Below, piece by piece: positions 10,549 to 21,034 of a DNA stretch of 64,000 nt. The stretch's first letter is position 1. Every line of letters begins with the position of its first letter. This DNA comes from Prorocentrum cordatum. Taxonomy: Eukaryota; Sar; Dinophyceae; Prorocentrales; Prorocentraceae. Location of the stretch: positions 67,663-131,662 of the forward strand of contig CAUYUJ010014755.1 in the NCBI GenBank assembly GCA_963575745.1, written 5' to 3'. The notes under the pieces were generated by a model. That model had not been told where the DNA came from and did not search any database. It saw only the letters and a list, made by a program, of their open reading frames with translations. Both the position numbers and the translations under genes were made by a program.

Positions 10549-11110
10549 GAGCTGCGGACGCTACACTTGCGATGGTCCCATGCTAAAGAGCCTAAGATGG
10601 GACTCGTCTTAACCAGAACTGGCCTGGGCAGCGACAGGCTTAACCTGATCAATGGCGTATGTGACACATGTCGGGATTGTAGGGCTTGGGATAATCCAGG
10701 GCATGCCGTTATGCCATCTACTGCACTGCCTGGCAATTTCAACGAAGAAACCGAGAGCGACCAGATACCCTACAAACAGGAACACAAGATATTTCACACC
10801 ATGGATGTTTGCATTCGATATGCTACTGGAATGTAAATGCCAGATAAAACAATGACCAGTATCTTAGATGCGTATCATCAGTGCTGGATGCAGTTCGGAC
10901 CTGCTAAGGTACTCTACTCCGATGGGTGGGGGCCCTCAATGACGACGCTGCAAAGGCGGCCCTCAAGGCGAAGGGCGCTGAGCTTAGGGCGCGCGCGCGT
11001 GGGCAACGCGCGACGACAATTGAAGCCAGGAGTGGCATTTGTCGCCATCTACTTCACGTTGTGGAAGCTGAACTCAAAGGTTAGACATACCTCTTATATT
11101 TACATGACTA
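10549..11110 (+). pseudogene. GAG-pre-integrase finger and integrase core
   Basis: The HHCC finger starts at 10549 with LRTLHLRWSHAKEPKM (two His) and GVCDTCRDCRAW (Cys pair). The integrase core follows: TALPGNFNEETESDQ (first Asp region), then HTMDVCIRYATGM and an in-frame TAA at 10834-10836, after which the same frame resumes with TMTSILDAYHQCW. LYSDG (about 10915) holds the second Asp. The frame then slips at about 10,925; the glutamate-bearing segment TTIEARSGICRH is read in another frame at about 11013-11048. Family: DDE integrase of Ty1/copia, which inserts the cDNA into the chromosome. The nonsense codon plus frameshift make this copy dead, but all three catalytic residues can still be located. 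Confidence 0.85.
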
Positions 11111-11126
11111 CTGCACGAAGCCCTGT

Positions 11127-11700
11127 TTGCCGCCAGTGCGTTTACCTTCTACAATGGGCGGCAACCGGCAATGCTTCCTGACCTGCCTGTTCTGGACCAC
11201 GAACGGCCGACAGAGACATCTGATCATTCTCGAGAACAGGCGATGCGCCGGGCATGCAGTGAAGCTATCACACGGGCGATTGCAGCAGCCAAGACCAAGC
11301 GTGCATTTCGTGCTGATAAAACCATTGCCGGACAGCGCTACTACGACGACGGAGATTTGGTCGACTATCCCCGCCCCAAAGCTACGAAGGGCGACTGGGG
11401 AGGCTGGAATGGCCCGTTCCTGGTTGCACGCAATGATCCCGACAGGGATCAAGTCATTAGTCGAGTGGGAAGCCGCGATGCACAAGTCCAATGCGGGTTC
11501 CGCAGGACTTTCCTTCTACATCGAAGCTTTGACAGCCCGTGAGATTGGCTCTGGCAGCGCTGCGTTGCGGACAGTGTTGACAGTTGTTGCCGGTCTGCCT
11601 GCGGGGAGACCTGCAATGACGTTTGGCTATGTCCTGGCCGAAAAAGGAACGCTTCAGATGACCAGTGCGAGCCGACTATCTCCCAAAGCACACTTGTAGA
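11127..11700 (+). pseudogene. Integrase C-terminal region
   Basis: Frame 11171-11542 reads MLPDLPVLDHERPTETSD, a basic helix (EAITRAIAAAKTKRAFRAD) and DDGDLVDYPRP followed by GGWNGPFLV, the GD-LV-Y ... W-GP-V pattern of the SH3-like integrase C-terminus. At about 11,480-11,510 the frame changes to 11127-11699, which carries LSFYIEALTAREIGSG and LPAGRPAMTFGY; the latter contains the hairpin motif at 11601-11614. This part normally contacts DNA and guides integration. Frame switch shows decay. Confidence 0.7.
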
Positions 11701-11824
11701 ATTCCTTATCAGAAATTTCTTCCGCATCGAGAGCGTAGTTTCTGTTAGGTTAGCTAAGAGCATTCACGAGCGACCTCCGATTGCTTACGCTGACAGCTGC
11801 ACATGGGTACAGTATAACAACGAC

Positions 11825-12436
11825 GTGAATTCAGGCTTCCACTACTATGTAGCAGAAGGCGATGCCCTGAATATACATGATATCACTGGACCAGCACATT
11901 CGAGGATCATCCAGTGCCTGAAGTCCACTAAGACCCAAGTGGGCTTCGACCAAGATATTGCAAAGTTTGAGGAACTGGCGGACATACCGTTACAAGACGA
12001 CAACGCCAGAGAGGCCCCAGAAGTCGAACCACCACAGGAGGATGGACGGCCCCCTACGATCCATGAGGAATCAGAAGCGAACCTTGAGGCGCATAGTATG
12101 GAGGTGCGGTGCGCAGAATTACGCGAAGAATGGGAACTGTTGGAGGCAACTCCATTAGATGACCTTTACACTGTATCCACACATATGATCACTGACAACA
12201 GTGTGCTGGTCACGGTAGCTGAAGAACAGCGGGGGCACCTGCCTGCGCGGAGTCATCCACGCATTTCCGACGCCGAGGGTACGTATCATGTCCCATTATG
12301 CTCCACGGACGAAGACCATAGTTACATATTGGACTCGGAGAAAAAGGTTCAATCTATAGAACTCTGCTTTACTTCAGAAATGTCAAAGGCGGTCTTTCCG
12401 AACAACAGCATACTATATTTGACATCGACCGCGTGA
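11825..12436 (+). CDS. Acidic linker between integrase and reverse transcriptase
   Basis: 203 codons open without interruption. The frame is acidic, with repeated glutamate (KFEELADIPLQDDN, NLEAHSMEVRCAELREEW). A hairpin motif at 12229-12242 is read as RGHLPAR, a different register from the usual AGxPA. Equivalent spacers of copia polyproteins carry no catalytic function. The end overlaps the start of the RT segment by frame switch at about 12,433. Confidence 0.55.
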   Translation: MNSGFHYYVAEGDALNIHDITGPAHSRIIQCLKSTKTQVGFDQDIAKFEELADIPLQDDNAREAPEVEPPQEDGRPPTIHEESEANLEAHSMEVRCAELREEWELLEATPLDDLYTVSTHMITDNSVLVTVAEEQRGHLPARSHPRISDAEGTYHVPLCSTDEDHSYILDSEKKVQSIELCFTSEMSKAVFPNNSILYLTSTA

Positions 12437-13305
12437 CCGCCGTGCGAGCGCATGTCGCCGCCGCCGGAAAACGAGCTGCGGTCGTCAAGGAAGACGACCT
12501 TGTCGCGAAGGCCGACATCCAGGCGAATCCCGTAAAGGCTTCAAAGGCCTTGCACACTGAGCTCAAGACCTGGCTTGACAACATGTGTTTCAAGATTCTG
12601 GTTATGTCTAAAGCGTTAAACATCAGGACTTCGAGGCACGCATGTATGTGAAAGTTCGTGGAGAACGAGGAGGGCGATATGGGGCGCAGCGTGAGACTAC
12701 GCCTGGTACTTCGGGGCTTCATGGACCTCGAGGCTTTCGACGCGGGTGCGTTCTCAGGAACGGCATGGCGGTCAAGCCAGAGATTCGTCGCAAGCAAGGC
12801 AGTGCGCAAGAAGAAATGGAGCATTGTTACCCTTGACATCGACATGGCTTCCCTGGAAGGATTAACTCACCAAGAACTTGTTGAGGCAAGGGGTGAAAAG
12901 GAACGCGTGGTGCGATTTACCTCGTCGCCTGGATCAGCATCGGTGCTTCGACCCCTCCCAGGGTTCGAGCACTACGACGAGCGGGAGCACTGCTCGCAGC
13001 GCCTCAAGCCGGGCACCGGCACCAAGGGTGCACCCAGAGCCTTCTCACTGAAGCTTAGAAGGACCACGAAAGGCTGCGGTCTCAGGCCCGCGTCCTACGA
13101 CGAGGATTTCGAGACAAGCAGCCACCTGCTCACAGCCAAACATGCTGATGATATCAATATGGCCGGCACTGAGGGCGCCGTCGACAGGGGCGTCAAGTGC
13201 GTCGAGGGCACTTTTGCAAAATGCAAACTAAACAAACACGTATACCAAGTGCGTTGCGAGGCACGCCAAGGATCTGGGCGGCAGTTTTGCACCGAGCCAA
13301 GGTGA
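12433..13305 (+). pseudogene. Copia reverse transcriptase (RVT_2)
   Basis: Frame 12433-12650 (DDLVAKADIQANPVKASKALHTELKTW region) joins by a stop and short gap to frame 12658-13305. The latter contains RLRLVLRGFMDLEAFD (fingers), TLDIDMASLEGLTHQEL with the first catalytic Asp (about 12830-12880), LPPG-like SSPGSASVLRPLPGFEHYDE, KPGTGTKGAPRAFSLKL (copia G-T-KDAPRAF motif), and AKHADDINMAG at about 13135-13167, the YxDD box with Tyr replaced by His. Past about 13,260 the frame diverges. Family: RVT_2, copies the element RNA into cDNA. Catalytic Asp residues persist although the polypeptide is broken. Confidence 0.9.
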
Positions 13306-14150
13306 ATGCATCGAACAGCTCCGTCCAGTGCAACATCCTGAGCTCGCGGGCGCAGCGCGTTGGCTTGCGCATGGGGCGCACAAGCGTGGTTGATGGCACC
13401 GCTGTGGTCTTTGCAACTTGTCCAGGAACCGACCAGCATACAAGTGCGACGACTGAGCGCGATAACCGGGCAACTGCAGGCTTGCCCTAAGAGGATCGTC
13501 TATCGATCGATGACTCCAACGGGCGAAGCTGACCTGCACAGCGATTCCGCTATCGACGCCTGAGTGGAGATGCCGACGACGAGGTCAAAGGCTACGGTAT
13601 TCGCGGGGCAAACCTGGTACGGCGTGGAAACACGCCATCCGGTAAGCCTGTCGTTCACTTGACCGATGCGCACTGCAAGTCTCGTCGCTCGCAGGTCAGC
13701 TCAACCTATTCAGCAGAAACGCGAACAGTAGCCCAAAACTTGGAGGACTGTTATCCCACGATCGCGACTCTGCACGAACTCCGCGCAGGGCCAGTGACAC
13801 CCACTCAGTTGATAGATCGGTTGGAGATGGGCGGCTTGAGCATTAAGTTCACTTTGGCCACAGATGCTGAATATTTCTTCATGTCCTTGTCAAGCAAGGA
13901 TCTGAAGAAGCCGACTGAGTGTACTCTTTCGGGGCACATCAGTTGGATGCGACAGCTGATGGAGCGAGGAATCGCGCGCAGAACCCAGTGGTGCGACACA
14001 CGCGACACGACCGCGGACGGTCACACAAAGGGGGCCATTGACAGAGATATGCTCCTACAGGTCATGGTAGGCACGCGATCCTTCAAGCGTGATTTAAAAC
14101 GCCATACTCCTTATCGGGCCGGCCAGGTAGCATCGTCTGAGGCCGCTTGA
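13306..14150 (+). pseudogene. Copia RNase H and polyprotein C-terminus
   Basis: Frame 13360-13563 ends with PKRIVYRSMTPTGEADLHSD (first RNase H Asp). After a TGA the frame changes to the one ending at 14150: GYGIRGANLVRRGNTPSG, STYSAETRTVAQNLED (Glu), TLATDAEYFFMSLSS (Asp) and TQWCDTRDTTADGHTKGAID at about 13984-14043 (last Asp; the C-(D/T)-x-x-x-x-A-D-x-x-T-K signature). TGA at 14148-14150 is taken as the natural stop. RNase H removes the RNA template. From the second frame onward about 195 codons are intact, the best-preserved part of the element. Confidence 0.88.
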
Positions 14151-14639
14151 GGAGTAATCGTTTGCACAGCAATGTGATCGCAAGGCAATTTGCTTGCGGG
14201 CTCACCTTCAGCACGAGCCCGCCTTGTGCTGCGTTTTGTGTAGATAGCCTTTGCTGTATAGGGGCGGCGGGCTCGCGTTTCGTTTCCCTTCCCCCCGACT
14301 CTAAAGTGAGCTGGGACTAGGGCGAGAGAGTGCGAGCGTTTGTCTGCGGCCGTTTGTGTTCAAGCGGCCGGCCGCCAACATATGATTGCGCTTCATTGCG
14401 AAGCATACTATTTGCCATCGAGACCGAAAGCATCGTTTTAGACGGCCCGTCGCTCCCGCGACGACCTCCTCCGCCTGGGGCTATCGCTCCTCCGATACAA
14501 CAGAGCTGGAGCTGCGCTTCGCCTAAGGCGAAGCTTCTGGTCGGGCCTCCCGGCCCCCTTCAAACTCTGGCAGCTTCGGGAAGCCGTCAATGCGAGAACG
14601 GAAAATCCATCCCAAACTAAAGGGACATACGTGATGTTG
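14151..14639 (+). other. Probable 3' untranslated tail of element 1
   Basis: AT-poor non-coding sequence directly after the RNase H stop, including ACTAGGGCGAGAGAGTGCG and a CGCTTCATTGCGAAGCATA near 14,386-14,405, which is a small inverted repeat (CTTCATTGCGAAG). I associate this tail with dinoflagellate copia elements, from memory only. It runs straight into a CTTGGG array, so the 3' end or LTR, if any, is lost or unrecognised. Confidence 0.4.
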
Positions 14640-14830
14640 TCCTCTTGGGGCCCTCTTGAGAGGCTTCCTGGGGGCCTTTTTGGGAGTCTTGGGTGCCTCT
14701 TGGGCCGTCGGGGGTCCATCTTGGGCGTCCTCGAGCGATCGTTCGGCGATTCGGTGCCCTTTTGGACCGTGTTACAGGCCTCTGGGAGCCCTCTGGGCTC
14801 GTCTTGGGGCCCTCGCGGTCCCGAGAAAGT
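14640..14830 (+). repeat. CTTGGGGCC-type degenerate array, copy 1
   Basis: Imperfect 10-11 bp and about 20-bp units built on CTCTTGGGGCC and CGTCTTGGGC. It is introduced by AAAGGGACATACGTGATGTT, which resembles the leader at 20,220-20,240 (AAGGGACACCAATGATGTT). Translated frames across it on both strands are artefacts. Confidence 0.8.
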
Positions 14831-14949
14831 CACGCACAAGGCCGCAGCAAACCCCAGGGGGCACGCGCCAAGCCCCGAGAGATTTGGCAATGTGGGTTCC
14901 GGGGCCCTCACAGACTCCGCCGGACTGAGGGCTGAGGCTCAGGGCATGA

Positions 14950-17221
14950 GGCAAAGGACCTGAGAGCACGGCCACTCTGCTCTGTGCCCGAGGCACATTG
15001 GCGGATACGATGCATTTTGGGATCGATCGCCAGGTATTATCATCGCTTGATACAACGCGAACCTGGTACGACGCCAGTCGGAAACCGAAATGTGTACCCG
15101 TTTCCACGAATATCCTCATCACGCGCAGGGTGGTCTTTGAGGCATCGTTTTCAACACTCATCATTAATAGCTCGAAAAGGGCTCGAGAACGCTCTACTCG
15201 GTGCCTCGCGGCATGGTGGCGGATTGTGTCCCTGGCCCCACCTCCGTCTGTTTCCGCTGACCCAGCAGGCAGCAGCCCCAATACTATCGAGGGCGTGCTT
15301 GTCGAGGAGGCGAGCAACATGTTCGCCGAGGCTGCCGGGCAGAACGCGCCCCCACCCTTGCTTCCACCCCTCCCCCCTTCCCCATCCTCCCTCCCCCCCT
15401 CTATATTTACCCCCTTCGCCCTCGCCCCCCGCCGTGGAGGGAGGCAGGGGTGGGGAGGGCCCCAGAAGGGGGCCCGCTGGCGCAGGCGCAGACGCTTGTG
15501 ACTCCCCGAAGGCGTCCTGGGATTAGGCCCGCACGGTGGTCGGCGCCGCTCCGGCCTCGGACAGATTCGTCCCGGGTCATGGCGGCGCCGCCCCGGCAGG
15601 GCGAGGCGGCGGGTGTTGTCTAAGTACCGCTTCTCGGGCGGCGGGAGTTGTGCGTGTGCACTGGCCCTGACCAGGCCCAACCTGCGTCTACGAGCCTGAA
15701 GCATATCCCTATCCCTGTGACCGGCATCACCTGCTCTCGATGCCGATCTTACGGGTTCCCTCAATTTCGGAGGGCTCGTCCCCTGGATTGTCATCGCCTC
15801 GGGGCTTGTCAATCTGAGGGGTATGGATCAGGTCGAGGCTGGCTGGAACCCAGGATCGGTGCGCGGATATGCCTCCCTGGCCAATCCAGGAGGGTTTTTT
15901 CACCGAACCCGGGCCCAGGAGGGGCCTGCCAGGATCGGTGTGCACGTGCGGCTGACGTCCTCCCGCCCTCGTCGCTTCTCTCGGGTGCTGGCAGGGGTGC
16001 TGAGCACCTGGGGTGTCCCTGGTCACAGAGTGCGACCTGGCCCGGGACCGCACAGTCTTTCCCCGCCCCGAGGTGCATTCCCCAAGCTTCCCTCCGCCCG
16101 CCCGCTCTCAGGACACCGGGGCCTCTCTGGACGGCCTGCCCTCCCCCTTTCCGGACATGTCCCGGGGCTCGTTTCGATTCGAATCCCAGAAGGGGACGAG
16201 AAGACCGTGGCGACGAGAAGAGGGGGAAGGCTTTTGAAGGGCCCAAACGGGCAAACAACATCCAACACCTCGATCCTTCATTGATCTTCTAAAGAGCCTC
16301 AATTCTCAAACGAATCTGCAGCAGAGCCTAAATTCTCGATTGGCGGCGGAGGCTTCGACGCCGCTTGGGCTGGAGGCACCTCTGGCAGCACCCGATCCTC
16401 CATACCGCTTGCAGCACTGCTGTGTTTTTTTATTGTCGCCTTCGGCTGGGAGGCGTACATAGAAGGAGAGATAACGGCATAAGCATGCATTGTCGGAGGT
16501 CCGCTCGGGTTTCTTGGATTTTTGTTGGAGCCTTGGGTGGCGCTTCGCCGCCCCTGGCGCGCTTCCGCGCGCCTGGCAGGTGAGGTCCAGCGCAGATCCG
16601 AGAAATCCGCACGGACTTTCGAGCGTTTACACGTATGCGTATGCTCTAGTTTCTTTTTCGCGCAGCTGCCGCGCGCCACTTTTCCACAATGTGTCCGTAT
16701 CCACAGACTCCTGCCTCCTTGGGGGTTCCAGAGGAGTGGTGGGTGTGGATATCTGCACGCCCTTTAGGGCGTGACAGTCTCCATGTCCATCCGCCAAGCA
16801 TCCAGGGCAGGATTCAGTGTTTCCTTCTTCTCTATCTCTCCGTCGACACTGGCTAGGCTGCTTCGTCACCAGTGTGGCCTCAAGGCAGAGCATCAACAAA
16901 TTCACGCGGGCTGTCCGATTCGAGTTGCACGCGGGAAAAATCGTCATCACGGTCGATCTGGCAGCTTGCCCGATATCATATCGTAGGTTCGGGGGTGAGA
17001 ACAATTGTCTCAAACTTCGGGGAAACCGGTTCCGGTTTCGACCCGTGTCCTGCGAGGCGAGGCGAAGGTGCGCGAGGGCGAGGACATGTCGGCGCAGGTA
17101 TGGCAAAGTCAGGCAAAAAGGCTCTCCGTGGGTCTGGCGTTGGCTCGGCGTGGTCGTCCCGTGACTTCTCCATCGGCTGTCCCGTGGTCGGGCCGTGGTT
17201 GTCCCATGGTTGTCTTGACGG
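14950..17221. other. Stretch without a supportable gene
   Basis: The minus strand between about 15,330 and 14,960 is open and coding-like (residues such as RALFELLMMSVENDASKTTL), but no family is recognisable and it fuses into repeats, so I do not call a gene. 15,335-15,430 is a pyrimidine-rich tract. 16,980-17,070 resembles 26,065-26,160 (shared GGTTTCGGTTTCG ... GGCGAGGCGAAG). The remainder is GC-rich sequence with frames open on both strands. Confidence 0.5.
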
Positions 17222-17382
17222 GGGTTGCTAAAGGTACCCCTGGCCCAAGGTGCCCCCAGCTTTTCGCTCCAGTTTGGAGGCTCTGGGGCCCATCTGGGCC
17301 TCGTGAGGGATGCCCTGGAGGCCGTGGGGGCATTGGAACTCCTGGGGGCACCTTTGGGCCAGATGCACCTCTAGCAGCACCC
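17222..17382 (+). mobile_element. MITE-like element, family M2 (copy 1)
   Basis: 161 bp with terminal inverted repeats of roughly 38 bp: the left end begins GGGTTGCTAAAGGTACCCC and continues TGGCCCAAGGTGCCCCCAG; the right end CTGGGGGCACCTTTGGGCCA ... GCAGCACCC is its imperfect reverse complement. A second copy is at 63,170-63,332, and diverged copies are near 54.2 and 54.4-54.7 kb. No ORF; non-autonomous. Confidence 0.75.
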
Positions 17383-17631
17383 AGTCTTGTGGTTGCCCCG
17401 CGGCTGTCCCGTGTGCTGTTCCGTGGTCGGAGAGAACGACTTCCGTGCGCGATGCGCCGGTGCAAGATCCCTCCTGCTCCCAGGGCTTCGAGGGCCTCGA
17501 GGACGTGGGGCCGCCGCTCCCCGGACCCACGAGGCACTCAGGAGCCCGCGGGGGCGATCAGACGCCGAGATCGTTCCACCACTGTCAGCAGCGGTTTGGC
17601 ATGCTGGGGTCCTCGAGGGGCGCCGTGTTTC

Positions 17632-17825
17632 GGCGGCGAGCGAGGGGGGGAAGTGAGAAGGAGAAGGCCTTCTCAGAAGGCGGCGGGACTTCTCAGAAGG
17701 CCTCGCGCCTCCTGAGAAGTTGTCCATGTCTTCGGGGAAGGCTTTGCAAGTTTTTCAGAAGGCCAGGGGATTTCCGAGGCTTCTGACACGGCCCGCCTTT
17801 TTTCATTTCCCCCACGCTTGCCGCC
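17632..17825 (+). mobile_element. Foldback MITE, family M3 (copy 1)
   Basis: 194 bp bounded by GGCGGCGAGCGAGGGGGGGA and the imperfect reverse complement TTTCCCCCACGCTTGCCGCC. The interior repeats the near-palindrome GCCTTCTCAGAAGGC in both orientations, so most of the element can fold. A second copy lies at 62,947-63,143 with the same termini and interior order. No clear target duplication. Confidence 0.75.
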
Positions 17826-17829
17826 AATC

Positions 17830-18278
17830 AGTTCCATCTTTGCAGGCGAGTTGGCTGTCTTGGAAAATATTGATGCGTACAAGGGCCGCCATCGTACCAT
17901 GCTTGGCCGATTGGCCCACGCCCGTAGGCTGTTGTGCAGCCCTTTGGGCGCCCCACTGCGGGTTTTCGGTCAGGACCATCAAGCGACTGCTTGGGGCCAC
18001 TTCTGGCCGTGGGACACCCAATGGAACCCGCGCGTTTGAGGAGGCCCAGACACATTAGTTTAACAAAGAGCATTGCATTTCAATAGTTTGGGCTTTCTGA
18101 GCCGCTTCCCCCGTCCCGTGTCGGAATTTGTCGGTACGATCTTGGAGTCATTCTAGGGCCATCGTGAGGCGTGACGCTCACTAGCCCACCCCCGCGTCAT
18201 TACGTACCACGCTCTTGGGGAGGGGTCGCCAGCAGACCTTCCATGGGTGCCTCTCGTGAAATGTGCATGTGTAGATGT
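17830..18278. other. No gene recognised
   Basis: Moderate-GC unique sequence with short frames on both strands, none with a domain. I see no promoter or RNA gene in it. Confidence 0.4.
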
Positions 18279-18361
18279 GTATGTATGTATGTATGTATGT
18301 ATGTATGTATGTATGTATGTATGTATGTATGTATGTATGTATGTATGTATGTATGTATGTA
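18279..18361 (+). repeat. (TATG)n microsatellite
   Basis: About twenty near-perfect GTAT/TATG units, followed by a degenerate TATATACACATGTGTG extension. Frames reading YVCM or HTYI repeats on the two strands are products of the repeat. Confidence 0.95.
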
Positions 18362-18883
18362 TATATACACATGTGTGTGCGTACATAGGTGCATATTTAT
18401 GTATGCCCATATACATGCATGTGTTCGCAGATGTCAGAGCACACACGCATGTTCCCCAAACAGTGCTTGCATTTGGGGGTTAATACTTATGTGACTCAAG
18501 AACTTGAACGGGTTCGCCGAGAATGTTCCACGTTGCTGCCCGCGCCGCCTCGTGGGTGCTCGTGGACGCCTTGTGCCTAGGTTCGGTCCGCCGAGATTGC
18601 GCCACGTTGCCGCCCGTGCCGCCTCTCAGGCGCTCGTGGGCTCCCCGACCTCTGGGCGGATCCGCCGAGGTTGCGCCACGGTTCCGCCACGGTGCCACCT
18701 CTTGGTCGCTCGTGGGCGCTACGTGCAGTGAGCTTGCACCGCATAGCTGGCACCACATAGCTTACAAGGCGTAGCTTAGACCACGTAGTCTTCACCGCAT
18801 AACTGACACCACACACCGTAAACAACATATTTTACCCCAGAGAGCTTTCATCTCCAGCTCACACCACGTAATTTGTTACCGAA

Positions 18884-19035
18884 GACGACTACGGCGAATC
18901 ACCGCTGCCCCTGTCTTTTAGCATCGCCCATGTGGCCGAACGTCGTGGCCAGCTCTGCCAAGCTATCGGACCATGTGTTCCTCCAGCCATTGTGGAAACC
19001 CTTCGGGGACCACGCTGGGGAGAAATGAGAAGCGG
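18884..19035 (+). repeat. Dispersed leader repeat L (copy 1)
   Basis: About 150 bp strongly similar to 33,530-33,675: both contain ACGGCGAATCACCGC, AATCGCCCATGTGGCCGA (here with GCATCGCCC), CCAAGCTATCGGACCATGTG and TTGTGGAAACCCTTCGGGGA. In both places it is followed within 60 bp by a CTTGGG array, so it may be the 5' head of that repeat unit. Confidence 0.8.
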
Positions 19036-19079
19036 AGGAGAGGGACGAGAAGTTGAGAGGAGGAGGTGGAGGAGGAGCA

Positions 19080-19660
19080 GGAGCAGGAGCAGGAGTTGGC
19101 GCAGGTCTCTTGGGAGCCTCGTGGGACACCTTTGGGGCCTCCTGAGAGCTTCCTGGGAGCCTCTTTGGAGGCCTCTCCAGAGCTTCCTTGGGCCTATCGG
19201 GGGCCTTTGGGTGCTTCTTCGGGGGCTTCTGGGCATCTTTGGTAGTCGTAGGACGTTCCTGGCCTGTCTGACGCCGTCGGAGGCCGTCTCGGGGGCTTCT
19301 CCGAATCGACTTTGGGCCCTCTTGGGACGCTTCAGGGCCGTCCTGAAGGCCATCGTGGGCGTCTTGGAGGCCTCTTGGGACCCTCTTGGGGTCGTCTTGG
19401 GGGCCTCTTGGACTGTCATGGGGCCATCTTGGAGGCCTCTTGGGCGATCTTGGGGCGACCTTTTGGGCTTCTTGGGCTGTCGGACGGTCGAACATAAGCA
19501 AATGCAAACTCTAGGATTTTGGCATCTTCGGGCCACCTTGGAGGACCTCTTGGACTCATCTTGGACCCGCTTGGACCGCATTGGAGGCCATATTGGACCA
19601 TCTTGGGCGAGCCTGGAGACCATCTTGAGTCATCTCGGCCGTCTTGGACGTCATCCACGA
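19080..19660 (+). repeat. CTTGGGGCC-type array, copy 2
   Basis: Roughly 580 bp of degenerate units around GGGCCTCTTGGG and GCCGTCTTGGAGG. Includes the inter-array linker GTCGGACGGTCG ... GCAAACTCTAGGATTTTGG (about 19,480-19,520), a diverged form of linkers near 43.4 and 44.25 kb. Open on both strands without coding meaning. Confidence 0.85.
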
Positions 19661-19849
19661 CCCAGAAACCCACGAAGTGTGCTTTGCGGGTAGCCAGCGT
19701 GCTGGGCCGAAGTCTCAGGGGGAGTTCTATTGGAACCGAAGCAACACCAAAAACCATATGAACAGGCATGGGAGAAAGAAGATCAGGTGGAGTGGGAAGA
19801 CGAGAAGCGGATAATGACGCGAAGAGGGGGCGGAGGAGGAAGAGACCTT

Positions 19850-20425
19850 CTGGGGGCCTCTTGGGTAATTATTGGGCGCTTCTGGGAGCTCCTGGGGTCT
19901 TTGGAGGCCTCTTTGGGGCCTCCATGGGGCTCTTGGGGGCGTCTTGGGGGCTTCTTGGGCCGTTTTGGAGGCTTCTTGGGCGGACTTGGAAGCATCTTGG
20001 GCCGTCTTGAAGACCATCTTGGACCCTCTTGGGCTGTCTTGGAGGCCATCTTGGGCAAACTTGGAGGCCTCTTGGGGCCGTCTGGGAGGCTTCCTTAGCC
20101 GTCATGAGGTCATCTTGGAGAACATGAGGGCCATCTTGAGGCGATCTTGGGGGCCTCTTGGGCCGTCTTGGGCTGTCGGAAGTCCGAAAGGACGCTCACG
20201 CCACAATTCTTCAAACACATAAGGGACACCAATGATGTTGGCCTCTTCGGGCCCTCCTGGTGGACCTCTTGGAGGCCTCTTGGGCCGTCTTGGACGCCTC
20301 CTGGGGGCCTCTTGGGCCGTTTCGGGCCATCTTGGAGGCTTCTTTGGCGGACCCAGGGCCATCTTGAACCCTCCTGGGCTGTTTTGCAGGCCATCTTGGG
20401 CCATCTGGACCCCAAGATCGTGACT
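19850..20425 (+). repeat. CTTGGGGCC-type array, copy 3
   Basis: Same units as the preceding array, split at 20,165-20,250 by a linker (TGTCGGAAGTCCGAAAGGAC ... AAACACATAAGGGACACC). The linker separates two sub-arrays, suggesting a higher-order period of a few hundred bp. Confidence 0.85.
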
Positions 20426-20559
20426 TTGTTGGGGATGTCCCTAGCGAGACGGCCATTGGTGAGGCTGGCGGCACGACCAAAGGCCCAGGGGGGTTTTGCT
20501 TAGAAAAAGAACCCGAATTATTCCGACGGTAGGACCCCACATCGATTTGGCTTGCCCCT

Positions 20560-20840
20560 CGCCTTTTTCTTTTTCGTCTGGCGGAGGCTTCCTTCCGCCC
20601 TCTCCGTCCTCCTCTTCCTCCTTTTCCTCCTCCTGTTTCTTATCGTCCTGCCCTTTGCATGTTTCATCCTCTTCCTCTTCCGCCTTCTCCTCCTCCTCCG
20701 CCTCCTCCACGTCCTCCCTCTCCTCCTCACGTTCCTCCTGCTCCTCGGCCTTCGCCTTGCCCTTTTCCACCTCCTCTTCCTTCTCCACCTCATCGCCGCC
20801 CCGCTCGTTATCCTCCTGCACTTCGCCTTTATCCTGGCAG
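20560..20840. repeat. Polypyrimidine tract (CCTCCT/CTTCTC)
   Basis: Almost purely C/T on the plus strand. It yields an E/K/R-rich frame on the minus strand (20441-20986) and S/L/P frames on plus; I regard these as low-complexity artefacts. Confidence 0.8.
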
Positions 20841-21034
20841 AGGCGCGCGCGTAGATCTTCTTCGGCGCCCTCGCCGCCACGCCTGGCAGGGGTGCGTTCT
20901 TCGACGGCGAAATCGCGCAGCCATCGGACAGCCCCGCGGGCCAGGCCGTGGGGACAACCCCGCGAGCCGTTGGCGCGCGAGACCAAGCCGTCGGGACAAC
21001 CCCGCGGGCTCCGAGCGGGGCACCGCCGCGTTCA

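Larger units (their letters stand above)
885..14640 (+). mobile_element. Decayed Ty1/copia-type retroelement (element 1)
   Basis: Domain order on the plus strand is Gag-like segments, RING finger, protease-like domain, accessory domain, zinc ribbon, HHCC finger, integrase, copia reverse transcriptase and RNase H, the pol order (integrase before RT) that defines Ty1/copia. The frame changes at least six times and there are in-frame stops, so the copy cannot make a polyprotein. About 13 kb is long for copia, so the 5' part could include other elements; continuity is best supported from the RING finger (5.8 kb) to the RNase H stop at 14,150. I saw no long terminal repeats. The 5' limit is a guess placed at a Gag-like basic/zinc-knuckle remnant. 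Confidence 0.75.

Noticed and set aside
16160-16200. TTCGATTCGAATCCC as a possible tRNA T-arm
   Set aside because: No acceptor stem, D-arm or anticodon arm can be fitted around it.
18153-18494. Overlapping frames of YVCM/HTYI repeats on both strands
   Set aside because: Pure product of the TATG microsatellite.
19080-20425. Several 80-250 codon frames on both strands
   Set aside because: CTTGGG units lack stops in most frames; no protein signature.
20441-20986. Acidic E/K-rich minus-strand protein of 181 codons
   Set aside because: Generated by a polypyrimidine tract; no unique sequence.
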